Shown here one piece after another: positions 50,091 to 58,356 of a stretch of DNA of 64,000 nucleotides (positions are counted from its first letter, which is position 1; the number at the start of each line of letters is the position of its first letter). The stretch spans positions 28,896 through 92,895 of the forward strand of contig CAJUFK010000002.1 of assembly GCA_910585535.1 (NCBI GenBank), given 5' to 3'. The position numbers and the translations under genes are program-made. The notes below the pieces were generated by a model. It was not told where the DNA came from and did no database searches. It saw only the letters and a list, made by a program, of their open reading frames with translations. The stretch comes from an uncultured Angelakisella sp. GTDB lineage: Bacteria > Bacillota > Clostridia > Oscillospirales > Ruminococcaceae.

Positions 50091-51236
50091 TTACGCCCCC
50101 TCTCCGGCGGGGATGCTCCCCACCTTCAGCTTGCAGCCGTAGCCGTTGTTCACCAGGCGATGCTCCTTCACCGTGCCATCGGCACAGATGACCCGGAGGA
50201 ATTGGTTGTTGAGATGCTTCGCCGCCGAACGGTCGATAAGGATCAGATATTCCCGGCTGGCGGGCCCCAGGCTGGGGGCGGTCAGATCAATGATAGGGTC
50301 AATGTAGCTGATGCGGATCTTCTGCACCACCCGGTACTCCCCGTCAACAAGGGCGTAGATCTTGGCGTTGCGCCGGTTCTTCCAAAGGAGGACGCCGGCG
50401 ATGATTCCGCCAACCAGCGCCACCGCCGCCAGGCCATAGGGCCAGTAAACCGGAGCGGGCAAAGGGATGGGGGAGCCCTCGTAGACCACCGCATAGGTGA
50501 CGCTTCCCAGCGTTTCCTTTGTCACCTCCCCCAGATAGGTAGCGGTGGAGGTGTACTCGGTGACATTGGAGCCGTAGGCCGTCCCGGTGTAGGAGGCCGC
50601 TGCCCGGTAGCTGCCCTCCCCCATGGGCGTCCAGTCAATATCTGCCAGCTCCAGGGTGACGCCGTTTTTCACCGTCTTTTTGGGGATGCTGTAGGGGTCG
50701 TTGCGCTCCAGGCCGGTGTACTCCTTTGTATCGGTGACGGTATAGGCATAGTTGTTTTTCTGGGCAGCCTCGGTATAGATAGAATCGGACTGCAAGGCAA
50801 GCTGTCCTTTATAGCCGTCCTGGTCATAGTCCATCAAAGGCAAGAGGCGGGCGGCAGCGCCGTCCTTCTCCTGGTGGGTAACAGTGATGGTTTGGCTGGC
50901 CAGCTTGGTGTCCACCTGGTTGTTTTCGGAAATCAGCATGACATAGCTTTTCTTATAACGGTAGCCGCCTTTCTCCATATCGGCCTCGGTGAGCCGTTCC
51001 GGGTCGTAGTCGGCAGGGACTTCCCAGGTTTTGATTAGCAGGTTTTGTCCGTTCTCGTTGACCAGGCGAACATCCCGGAGAACAGCGGGGTCTTCTGCGG
51101 CGGTGGTCTCCGGCTCCTCGCTGAGAACGACCACCGAAGGAACGGGCGATTCCCCGGCGGGTTCGGCGGCATAGGCGGCGATCCCCATGGAACAGAGCAT
51201 GGCAGCCGCCAGCAGGGTGGTGATAATGCGTTTCAT
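50091..51236 (-). CDS. Secreted/membrane protein with single C-terminal-half membrane helix
   Basis: 381 residues. Signal peptide (MKRIITTLLAAAMLCSMGIAAYA). Residues 60-265 are extracellular and beta-rich (ASQTITVTHQEKDG, NYAYTVTDTKEYTGL, SYRAAASYTGTAYGSNVTEYTSTATY). One helix WPYGLAAVALVGGIIAGVLLW crosses the membrane, followed by a cytoplasmic KNRRN and about 100 residues. Common in clostridial conjugative elements next to sortase and CAP genes; function unknown. Confidence 0.7.
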   Translation of the reverse strand: MKRIITTLLAAAMLCSMGIAAYAAEPAGESPVPSVVVLSEEPETTAAEDPAVLRDVRLVNENGQNLLIKTWEVPADYDPERLTEADMEKGGYRYKKSYVMLISENNQVDTKLASQTITVTHQEKDGAAARLLPLMDYDQDGYKGQLALQSDSIYTEAAQKNNYAYTVTDTKEYTGLERNDPYSIPKKTVKNGVTLELADIDWTPMGEGSYRAAASYTGTAYGSNVTEYTSTATYLGEVTKETLGSVTYAVVYEGSPIPLPAPVYWPYGLAAVALVGGIIAGVLLWKNRRNAKIYALVDGEYRVVQKIRISYIDPIIDLTAPSLGPASREYLILIDRSAAKHLNNQFLRVICADGTVKEHRLVNNGYGCKLKVGSIPAGEGA

Positions 51237-51242
51237 TTTCGT

Positions 51243-51332
51243 TCACTCCTTCCAGATTTTTCGGACAAAGACGGTCAGCGCAAAAAGGACCAGCGATAAA
51301 ACCAGTCCTGTCCGCAAGCGGCGATGGGTCAT
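51243..51332 (-). CDS. 29-residue single-helix membrane peptide
   Basis: MTHRRLRTG, then LVLSLVLFALTVFV, then RKIWKE: one membrane helix with basic ends. Its ATG overlaps the stop of the preceding gene (ATGA) and has AAAGGAGG 7 bases before it, better signals than a chance frame would show. It may assist the membrane protein at 50091-51236, which starts 7 bases downstream. Confidence 0.6.
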   Translation of the reverse strand: MTHRRLRTGLVLSLVLFALTVFVRKIWKE

Positions 51333-51718
51333 CCAACCACCTCCTTTCCCGTGTATTCCGCCAGGGAAGCCTCCCCCTGTTTCAGCTGCTCCAGCATCCG
51401 CAGGGAGGTCTCCAAAGCCTGCATGGTGTTGCGGTCTCGTTTCTTCACCATAGGGTGCAGGAGGATGATATTTCCCTCTGTGTCCAAAGTGAAGATGACC
51501 CGCACCATGATCCTCATGCGGGCACGGTATTCGTAAAGAGCGGCATATCTCTCCAGGGAGAAATGCTTCACATGGGGTTCGGTCATATACTCCGGGATGG
51601 CGGCAAGATTGCCGATGCCTTGAACCAGTCTGGCCCGCAGCTTGGGTTCCATCACGGACAGGAAACGCAGGAATGGGGATTCCCCCGATGGGGAGATGTA
51701 CAGGAATACTTTTTTCAT
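51329..51718 (-). CDS. Gp49/RelE-like toxin-family protein
   Basis: 129 residues from the ATG at 51718 (GGAGG upstream). MKKVFLYISPSGESPFLRFL, ARLVQGIGNLAAIPEYMTEPHVKHFS and LYEYRARMRIMVRVIFTLDTEGNIILLHPMVKKRDRN match phage-derived Gp49-like/HigB RelE-superfamily proteins, which are mRNA-interferase toxins. No HTH antitoxin is adjacent, so it may be an orphan or regulatory form. First gene of the surface operon. Confidence 0.72.
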   Translation of the reverse strand: MKKVFLYISPSGESPFLRFLSVMEPKLRARLVQGIGNLAAIPEYMTEPHVKHFSLERYAALYEYRARMRIMVRVIFTLDTEGNIILLHPMVKKRDRNTMQALETSLRMLEQLKQGEASLAEYTGKEVVG

Positions 51719-51825
51719 GGCGCCTTTCCTCCAATAAAAAAGCACCTGGCGGAGGGCCAAGTGTATAAATTTAGAAGTGTTCCTTGTCTGGCAGTATCCA
51801 GAATTATTCAAAAAGTGTCGATATA

Positions 51826-51885
51826 TGTAAAGTTTTTGCAAGTAGAGTGCAAAAACTTTACATCGAAACTTATTTGTTGTATAAT
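51826..51885 (+). promoter_or_regulatory. Promoter with perfect 15-bp inverted repeat before the AAA_14 gene
   Basis: TGTAAAGTTTTTGCA (51826-51840) and TGCAAAAACTTTACA (51848-51862) are perfect arms around 7 bases. The right arm contains the -35 TTTACA (51857-51862); 17 bp later is TATAAT (51880-51885), 26 bp before the ATG. Placement suggests an operator, though a hairpin role is possible. Confidence 0.7.
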
Positions 51886-51911
51886 GAGTACAACCAAAAG
51901 GGGGGAATACT

Positions 51912-53108
51912 ATGATTGAGCGAAAAGAATATCTGGAAAACCTGTTCAGCTTTCGGGATAAGCAACTGATCAAAGTCATCACTGGTATCCGGCGGTGCGG
52001 AAAATCTACATTGTTTGAGCTTTACCAAGAGCAGCTTTTGAAAAATGGTGTGGTCCCTGAACAAATCATCGCTTATAATCTTGAGGCCGGAGAATATGCG
52101 GATATTGAAGACAGCAAAGCCTTATTTCAGCTGGTGGCAGATCGCTTACTGCCGGACAAAATGAACTATATCTTTTTGGACGAGGTCCAGCGTGTTTCTG
52201 ATTTTCAAAAGGCCGTAGATGCGCTTTTTATCAAGAAAAACTGCGATGTCTATATCACCGGTTCTAACGCTCACCTTCTTTCTGGGGAACTTGCTACTCT
52301 TTTATCCGGGCGTTATGTGGAGATAAAAATGTTGCCGCTTTCCTTCAAGGAGTTTTTGTCGGCTTATCCGGCAGACGGTAATATCGACCGCTTGTATCAA
52401 AGCTATATCCATAACAGTTCCTTTCCCTATGCCTTGGAATTGAAACGGCCCAAGGAGATCCGGCAGTATCTGGAAGGTATTTACGACTCCATCGTTTTGA
52501 AGGATATTGTTGCCCGCCGTGGTATTTCGGATGTGGAAATGCTGAAAAGTGTTACACGCTTTTTGTTTGATAATATTGGCAATCTGTGTTCCACCAAAAA
52601 AATTGCGGACACTATGACATCAGCAGGAAGAAAGATCACCGTCCACACAGTAGAAAAGTATTTGGATGCGCTGACGGAAAGTTTTGTGTTTTATCGGGTG
52701 GGACGCTATGATATTAAGGGCAAGCAGTATCTGAAAACCGGGGCCAAATACTATGCCGCTGATATTGGTCTGCGGTATAGTGTCCTTGGCAACAAAAAAG
52801 CCGATGACGGTCATATCTTAGAGAATATCGTTTACTTGGAACTTCTGCGCCGGGGTTACGAGGTCTACATTGGTAAGGTCGATTCTGCTGAGGTGGATTT
52901 TATCGCTATTGGGGACGAAGGCGAGGAATATTACCAGGTCGCCTATACTGTAATAGACGCCGATGGGAAAACATTAGAAAGGGAGCTTGCTCCTTTAGAC
53001 GCCATCCGGGACCACAATCCTAAATACCTGTTGACCATGGATTACGGGCCGATGATTTCTCACAACGGGATCAAGCAGATCAATGTGCTGGATTGGCTGA
53101 CACGGTAG
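51912..53108 (+). CDS. AAA_14/DUF4143 ATPase
   Basis: 398 residues. P-loop TGIRRCGKSTLF (about 24-35), Walker B YIFLDEVQRV, sensor SNAHLLSGELATLLSGRYVEI, and the C-terminal DUF4143 nuclease-like region (DIGLRY, GHILENIVYLELLRRGYEVYIGKVDSAEVDFI). Widespread in gut bacteria, role unclear, sometimes linked to defence. Its own promoter and operator-like repeat are at 51826-51885; on the opposite strand to its neighbours. Confidence 0.85.
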   Translation: MIERKEYLENLFSFRDKQLIKVITGIRRCGKSTLFELYQEQLLKNGVVPEQIIAYNLEAGEYADIEDSKALFQLVADRLLPDKMNYIFLDEVQRVSDFQKAVDALFIKKNCDVYITGSNAHLLSGELATLLSGRYVEIKMLPLSFKEFLSAYPADGNIDRLYQSYIHNSSFPYALELKRPKEIRQYLEGIYDSIVLKDIVARRGISDVEMLKSVTRFLFDNIGNLCSTKKIADTMTSAGRKITVHTVEKYLDALTESFVFYRVGRYDIKGKQYLKTGAKYYAADIGLRYSVLGNKKADDGHILENIVYLELLRRGYEVYIGKVDSAEVDFIAIGDEGEEYYQVAYTVIDADGKTLERELAPLDAIRDHNPKYLLTMDYGPMISHNGIKQINVLDWLTR

Positions 53109-53114
53109 CAAAGG

Positions 53115-53138
53115 AAGGTGTGCCATGTGGCACACCTT
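53115..53138. repeat. Palindrome site 1 (parS-like candidate)
   Basis: Perfect arms AAGGTGTGCCA and TGGCACACCTT around TG, just after the stop of the AAA_14 gene. Same palindrome family as 53155-53180, 54924-54947 and 55375-55398. Could double as a terminator, but it lacks a T run. Confidence 0.7.
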
Positions 53139-53154
53139 CATCTTGCTTTTAGGC

Positions 53155-53180
53155 TTAGGTGTACCATGTGGTACACCTAA
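53155..53180. repeat. Palindrome site 2 (parS-like candidate)
   Basis: Perfect 12-base arms TTAGGTGTACCA and TGGTACACCTAA around TG. The GTAC/GTGC change relative to site 1 is present in both arms, so the symmetry has been maintained. Confidence 0.7.
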
Positions 53181-53186
53181 TATCCC

Positions 53187-54824
53187 TCACTTTTTATGGT
53201 ATAAAGTATTTCGTCCGCTGCCGGTCTGCTCCAATTCTCCAGCCACAACCAGTCGCTGCAGGACCCGGTATGCCTGTGGAGGCGTGATATGCAATAGCTC
53301 TGCAACATCTTTGCGGCTTATGGCCTTTTTCTTTTCTGCCAACTTCCTCACCAATTCTGGATAGCGGATGCTTTCAATATCTGTTTGGCGAACATACCTC
53401 ACTTTGTCCTGGTAAACCTTTTGGTTCAAAATATAGCTTCGGCCCTTTGTGTTTCCTACTGCATCCAAAAGACCAGCTTCGGTCATTCTCTCAACTGCGG
53501 CACGCACCCGTGCTTCCGGCAGGGAAGTTTCCTCTGAAAGATCCCGGACGGTCATTCGCCGCCCCTGTTTCAGTGTGTTCAGGATCAAAAGCGAATTGAT
53601 GGGAAGACCTGATCCTGTCTGATTCTGGTACTCCGAAATCATGCGGATGAAGTTTTTGTCCGGCAGACTGGTTGGAATAAAAAGTTTCACACTGGTGGCA
53701 TCAGACTCGGAGTAATCCGGCAGGGGACGGCCGTAGATCAATGATCCTTCAAAGATACGGTCCACTCCTCTCCCGGAACGCTCCGCCAATCCGATCCTTT
53801 TTAATGCGTCGGCCAGCACCTGGTTCCGGCCATGAGGGATCGCCGTCAGGATGTTCTCCAATGTGACCCCTTCAATAAATCCTCCCGGATTGCTGATGGA
53901 CAGGCCATCCTCCGAAAGCTGTACGAATACCCTCCCCAACCGGGTGTAGTCCCGATGGACAAAAGCGTTCACGATGGCTTCTCGGATCGCCCGTTTATCA
54001 AAGGCCGGGACCGAAATACGGAACAGCCCCATTTCCATCTCCTGCTCCGGGTTCCGCACCTCTAAAAACGCAAAGATTTTTTCGATGGCAGCCAAAACAG
54101 GAAGGTAGAAGGATTCATTTACCGTTAATTCTGTTCCGCTTAGAGACTGAAAAGAAACTTCTGCGGTGGGAACATACTTCCTCAAAGGCTCTTTTTTGCC
54201 GATCAGCAGCATCCCGGTAAAGGTTGGAATGAGCTTTCCGTCTACCACTGTTGCCAGCTGAAGCGCCTTGTCAAGCTCCTCATCGTCCAGGGAAAGAAGC
54301 TGTTCTTCCCCGTGATAACTCCGCAGAATATTCCGAAGGTGCTCCCGCTCTACGGCGTCCAGGTCGCTGTATTGCGCGTTTGGGACCGGCTGGGCCGAAT
54401 AATCAAGGAGCGACAGTTCGCTCAGCCGGGTGCTGATCTCGTAGGGATACATGGGAATATTTTCCGGTGTGTTGTCCGCCTTCATCCTCCGGCGAAGGAT
54501 TTTCCCGGAGGAGGTCGCAACGATGCTGCGGCTTTTGGCAACACTGATTTTGATAACAGGGAGTTCTGCGTCGATCTGGTCAACCATGACCGCCACAGGA
54601 GGGACGGTCTTATTGGCAATAAAGGCGGAAAGCTGCGTAAAGTCTTTATGCGTTTCATGCCGCCCGGTGATCCGCCCATCGTCCTCAACTCCCAAATAGA
54701 GGTCTCCCCCCTCTGTATTGGAAAAGGCGATGAGGGCCTCTACCAGTTCGTCATCCGATAATTTCTTTCGGTCACTCTTAAATTCTACGGTAAGGGTTTC
54801 TTCTGAGGGAATGATACGGTCCAA
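53187..54824 (-). CDS. AlbA_2-domain, RecG-like ATP-binding regulator
   Basis: 545 residues; TTG at 54824 preferred since AGGAGG lies 7 bases upstream, whereas GTG at 54833 overlaps it. N-terminal AlbA_2 domain (VEFKSDRKKLSDDELVEALIAFSNTEGGDLYLGVEDDGRITG), then a GHKL-like ATP-binding region (AIREAIVNAFVHRDY, ISNPGGFIEGV, GLAERSGRGVDRI) and two C-terminal winged helices (MTVRDLSEETSLPEARVRAAVERMTEAGLL; ISRKDVAELLHITPPQAYRVLQRL). Often annotated RecG-like but has no helicase motifs. Operators at 54850-54897 suggest autoregulation. Confidence 0.8.
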   Translation of the reverse strand: MDRIIPSEETLTVEFKSDRKKLSDDELVEALIAFSNTEGGDLYLGVEDDGRITGRHETHKDFTQLSAFIANKTVPPVAVMVDQIDAELPVIKISVAKSRSIVATSSGKILRRRMKADNTPENIPMYPYEISTRLSELSLLDYSAQPVPNAQYSDLDAVEREHLRNILRSYHGEEQLLSLDDEELDKALQLATVVDGKLIPTFTGMLLIGKKEPLRKYVPTAEVSFQSLSGTELTVNESFYLPVLAAIEKIFAFLEVRNPEQEMEMGLFRISVPAFDKRAIREAIVNAFVHRDYTRLGRVFVQLSEDGLSISNPGGFIEGVTLENILTAIPHGRNQVLADALKRIGLAERSGRGVDRIFEGSLIYGRPLPDYSESDATSVKLFIPTSLPDKNFIRMISEYQNQTGSGLPINSLLILNTLKQGRRMTVRDLSEETSLPEARVRAAVERMTEAGLLDAVGNTKGRSYILNQKVYQDKVRYVRQTDIESIRYPELVRKLAEKKKAISRKDVAELLHITPPQAYRVLQRLVVAGELEQTGSGRNTLYHKK

Positions 54825-54844
54825 AAAAATCACCTCCTGTTCGC

Positions 54845-54918
54845 ATCATATCACACGCGTGCGATTCTGTCAACGGGAATTATCACACGCGTGCGATTTC
54901 GTGCGATAAAAGTGCGAT
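54845..54918 (-). promoter_or_regulatory. Promoter with twin palindromic operators for the AlbA_2 gene
   Basis: On the minus strand TTGACA (complement of 54868-54873), 17 bp, TATGAT (complement of 54845-54850). The near-palindrome ATCACACGCGTGCGAT occurs at 54850-54865, filling the spacer, and again at 54882-54897 just upstream of -35. Further GTGCGAT half-sites are at 54901-54907 and 54912-54918. Confidence 0.8.
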
Positions 54919-54923
54919 GATCC

Positions 54924-54947
54924 AAGGTGTACCACATGGCACACGCA
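54924..54947. repeat. Palindrome site 3 (imperfect parS-like candidate)
   Basis: GTGTACCA, CA, TGGCACAC: one mismatch and a decayed right end. Lies between the AlbA_2 operators and the parB stop. Confidence 0.55.
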
Positions 54948-54948
54948 G

Positions 54949-55896
54949 TCACCGTTCAAAGTAAAGCCTTAACGCTTCCTCCACCGTCCGCTGTATCTCC
55001 TTCGGGGATTGCTCCGTTGTAAAATACTTCTTGATGACTGCGGGCCGCAGGGAAATCCTGGCCTTTTTGGGGATGTCCGCAGGCTGATAAAAGAATTTCC
55101 GCACCCCTTCCGGGGTAAGGCTCCCTGCCTGGTATTCCTCCTTGATTGCCTGCGCCCGGTTCACCGTAAGCGCCCGGCCTTCTTTGAGACAGCCAAGCAC
55201 CGCGGTCTGTATTTCCTCCGGCAGAGTGGAAAGGATCACCGCCGTGCGGATGGGAAGATACTTCTGGTCTACCAGGTCCAACAGGGCGGGGAGCAGCTTG
55301 GTAAGCTGAATGTAACGCTGGACCTCCGTGGGAGTTATCCCGTAAGACTGGGCGATGTTGTCCCGGCTCTTTTCAAGGTGTGCCACATGGCACACCTTAT
55401 CGCCAATGCGGATTTCGCCATTGGAATCGCCCTTCCCCCGCAGTTGCCGCCGCAGTTCGGTAAGCGCATCCAGCTCCATTTTGAGGGCGTAGGCCGTCTC
55501 GCTGGGAAGGAAGTCACCCAATCCATACTGGGTAGCGTTGGTTTGAGTAACAATAAGCTCCGCAGCGGCATCCGGAATGTCCTCGTCCACCAGCGCCAGA
55601 ATTTCCCGATTGCCCGCTTGGGTGTTGCAGTAGAGGCGCTTGTAGCCCGCCAGGAGGGTGTACCGCCCGTCCGGTTTTGCCTGCAAAAGGATGGGCTGAA
55701 GCACTCCCATGGTTTGAACGCTCTCCAGGAGGCCGGGCCGGCTTTCCGCATTGTAGGGCTTGAAGGGATGCTTAGGGTGGGCGTCAATAAGGTCGTGGGG
55801 GATCACCTCCAGCCGCTGCTGGGATACCGGGATAGGCGCCGCCTGGCCCGGCCCCGCAAAAAGGGCGTCGATTTTCCGCAGCTTGCGTTCCGTCAT
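54949..55896 (-). CDS. parB: ParB-family partition protein
   Basis: 315 residues; ATG overlaps the parA stop (ATGA). The ParB N-terminal nuclease-like domain has LIDAHPKHPFKPY, SVQTMGVLQPILLQ, YTLLAGYKRLYCNTQAG (box II variant) and VTQTNATQYG; a helix-turn-helix follows (NIAQSYGITPTEVQRYIQLTKL). The C-terminus (about 230-315) is helical. The coding region itself contains the perfect palindrome at 55375-55398 (encoding KVCHVAHLE), which may be a binding site for this protein. Confidence 0.9.
   Translation of the reverse strand: MTERKLRKIDALFAGPGQAAPIPVSQQRLEVIPHDLIDAHPKHPFKPYNAESRPGLLESVQTMGVLQPILLQAKPDGRYTLLAGYKRLYCNTQAGNREILALVDEDIPDAAAELIVTQTNATQYGLGDFLPSETAYALKMELDALTELRRQLRGKGDSNGEIRIGDKVCHVAHLEKSRDNIAQSYGITPTEVQRYIQLTKLLPALLDLVDQKYLPIRTAVILSTLPEEIQTAVLGCLKEGRALTVNRAQAIKEEYQAGSLTPEGVRKFFYQPADIPKKARISLRPAVIKKYFTTEQSPKEIQRTVEEALRLYFER
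55375..55398. repeat. Palindrome site 4 inside parB (parS-like candidate)
   Basis: AAGGTGTGCCA (55375-55385), CA, TGGCACACCTT (55388-55398): the same arms as site 1, kept perfectly although it lies in coding sequence. Confidence 0.7.
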
Positions 55897-56693
55897 CCCG
55901 CATCACCCCCCAGATACTCGGCGCAGAAGGCATCATAGGCCGCCGTGACCTTCCCGTGGGGGTCGTAAAGGCCGAGGGGTTTGGAGGCGTAGTGGGCCTC
56001 ATCCACCCGCACCGACCGGGGAATGGTGGTCTGGAAGATGGGGATGGCGTCCCCCAGGGCCTCCTTTGTCACTCGCAGGACCTCCTTGCCGATGTTGGTG
56101 CGCTCGGTGTGCATCGCCACCAGAATACCGTCGATTTGGATGCCAGGATTGGAGTAGGTGCGAACGCTGGCGATGGAGTCGATGAGCAGTTCCATCCCTT
56201 TGGTAGAATGAATTTGCGGGGTGGTGACGATGAGGACCCCGTCGCAGGCAGTAAGGGCGTTGATGGTCAGCTGCCCCAGGGAGGGGGCGCAGTCGATGAT
56301 GATGTAGTCGAACCGGGAGCGCGGGGGGGCCAAAATTTCCCGGAGGGCGGTCTTGCCGCCGATGAAGGTCATCAGCGGGACCTCCATGGTGGAAAGGACG
56401 ATATTGCAGGGCAGAAGGGAAAGCCCGTCCTTCTCCAGCAGGTAGTCCCCCAGGTCCGGGAGGGGCTGGCGGTCGATGACCCTTTGCAGCAGGTCCACAA
56501 CGGTGCGCTCTAACTGCTGGTCGGGGTACTCGATCCCAAAGGAGATGGTAAGGCTGGCCTGGGGGTCGAAGTCCACCAACAGCACTTTCTTGCCCCTCTT
56601 TTGCAGGCAGTAGCCCAGGTTGTAGGCGGTGGTGGTCTTAGCCACGCCGCCCTTTTGGTTAGCGATTGCGATGATTTTATTGTTATTTTTCAT
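55893..56693 (-). CDS. parA: ParA/Soj-family partition ATPase
   Basis: 266 residues. Deviant Walker A NQKGGVAKTTTAYNLG (about 13-28), Walker A' LLVDFDPQASLTISFG, Walker B YIIIDCAPSLGQLTINAL. AGGAG lies before the ATG. Forms a two-gene par operon with ParB and is the last gene before the att site. Distributes replicated circular copies of the element, or stabilises it after excision. Confidence 0.92.
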   Translation of the reverse strand: MKNNNKIIAIANQKGGVAKTTTAYNLGYCLQKRGKKVLLVDFDPQASLTISFGIEYPDQQLERTVVDLLQRVIDRQPLPDLGDYLLEKDGLSLLPCNIVLSTMEVPLMTFIGGKTALREILAPPRSRFDYIIIDCAPSLGQLTINALTACDGVLIVTTPQIHSTKGMELLIDSIASVRTYSNPGIQIDGILVAMHTERTNIGKEVLRVTKEALGDAIPIFQTTIPRSVRVDEAHYASKPLGLYDPHGKVTAAYDAFCAEYLGGDAG

Positions 56694-57078
56694 AGTTTTT
56701 TCTCCTAAAAATTGTCGAACTTTTTGCGCCGTGAAATCTGTTTCTTTATATTAAAAACCAGACAAATTTCCTCTGGCAGATTTTCCAGTAGTAATAAAAT
56801 AGTTTATAGCTTTTCAGTAAAGCTATTTTGATTGTGCTAAATAGCTAAAATATTGTTTTAATTTTGTGATATAATCGTATTACTTGCACATGGCGCTTTG
56901 TAGTAGATTTGTTGTAGAATAGTACCTAAGATTGTTGAACACTTTAGGTGGTACAACTCTCTTACTGACCTTTGAAAAGTGGCTTGAAACCACGAAAAAC
57001 CGGATAGTTCCAGTTTTTCCCACAGTATGGGGGAGATACCTCCTTTCTTCGTTGGGCTTTCGGCCGTTGTGGGCAATA

Positions 57079-57098
<20 letters not shown>
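56694..57098. other. AT-rich non-coding end of the element
   Basis: No convincing gene. Contains an 8-base-arm hairpin ATAGCTTT tcagt AAAGCTAT (about 56807-56827), tandem TAGCTAAA-type repeats near 56838-56850, and an extended -10-like TGATATAAT on the plus strand near 56866-56874. Such features are usual next to an attachment site, where integrase or excisionase arm sites would lie. Confidence 0.5.
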
Positions 57099-57145
<47 letters not shown>

Positions 57146-57285
57146 AAAAGAAGGTTGGTATGTTTGTCAATTACAAACATACCAATTTCTTTATAATAAA
57201 ACAAGTTGGAATAGTATTTTCTTTTTAACTATGGTATACTGAGAATGAAAATAAGGCTATGGGACTGTTTTATGGAGGAACCTTG

Positions 57286-58356
57286 ATGATTAAGTCTATT
57301 GAAATGAAGAATTTTAGAGGCTTCTCCCATTTGGTTATGGATGATGTGAAGCCAATCACACTTATTTCGGGGATGAACAATGTTGGAAAGAGTTCCATCC
57401 TTGATGGGTTGTTTCTTTTTTTCGATCATATAGCGCCAGATTCCTTTATGAAGTTAAATAGCTTTCGGGGTTTTCCATCTTTATCAGAGCCGAAGTATTT
57501 GTGGGAGCCAGTTTTTTACAATATGGACACACATAACGATATTCAAATCAAGCTCCGTATGGAACAGGACACAGCGGAGTTGCGTTATAGCCGAGACGAT
57601 GCTTATGTTGTTCCGAAAGATGTTGACGTACCACCCAATGTACGGGATCAGTTTACTTCTTCTACACAGTCTTTTTATACCTTAAAATTTCAATACCGCT
57701 ATGATGGGTATGAAGAAAATGGTCACCTTATTACAAGCGCTTCTGGTTTGTTGCGAAATGTCAACACTTCTTTGGAAAGAAATCGAATCAGCCCCTTATC
57801 ATTTACTCAATTCATTAATTCTGTCCTTATTCAAAATGGAGATGTTGCCACCCTACTTGGAGAATTGGAACTTGATAACAAAAAGGATGATTTAATCAAA
57901 GTTTTGAGGCTAATAGAACCTTCTATTACAGATATAGCAACAATAATAACTAAAAATGGCGGGGCTCAAATTTATGTAAAAATAAATGATCGCCTATTGC
58001 CTATTAAATTAGCAGGAGACGGACTAAATAAACTACTGTATATTATTGCATCAATTATGACGCATCCAAAGTCACTTATGCTAATTGACGAGATCGAAAC
58101 AGGAATCCATTATTCCGCTTATGTAGATTTTTGGAAAGTGGTTGCAGCAACCGCACAAAAATATTGCTGTCAAGTAATTGCCACAACCCATAGCTACGAG
58201 TGTATTGTTAGTGCCGCTAACGGATTAAAAGAAATTTCCCTATCTGATCTCTTTTGTTATTTCCGCGTTGATCGGGAAAAAGATATGACACGAGCAATTC
58301 GCTATTCAAATGAGCTACTTCGTGCCGCAATTGACACCAACTTGGAGGTACGGTAA
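57286..58356 (+). CDS. AAA/OLD-like ATPase of a predicted defence pair
   Basis: 356 residues, ATG at 57286 with GGAGG 8 bases upstream. P-loop GMNNVGKSS (29-37) after KNFRGFSHL, ABC-type signature region, Walker B KSLMLIDEIETGIHYSAY near 260 and switch histidine ATTHSYECI. The layout matches AAA_15/21 ATPases that pair with TOPRIM-like effectors (PARIS AriA, AbiL, OLD). The stop overlaps the next gene start (TAATG). AT-rich relative to the element. Confidence 0.8.
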   Translation: MIKSIEMKNFRGFSHLVMDDVKPITLISGMNNVGKSSILDGLFLFFDHIAPDSFMKLNSFRGFPSLSEPKYLWEPVFYNMDTHNDIQIKLRMEQDTAELRYSRDDAYVVPKDVDVPPNVRDQFTSSTQSFYTLKFQYRYDGYEENGHLITSASGLLRNVNTSLERNRISPLSFTQFINSVLIQNGDVATLLGELELDNKKDDLIKVLRLIEPSITDIATIITKNGGAQIYVKINDRLLPIKLAGDGLNKLLYIIASIMTHPKSLMLIDEIETGIHYSAYVDFWKVVAATAQKYCCQVIATTHSYECIVSAANGLKEISLSDLFCYFRVDREKDMTRAIRYSNELLRAAIDTNLEVR

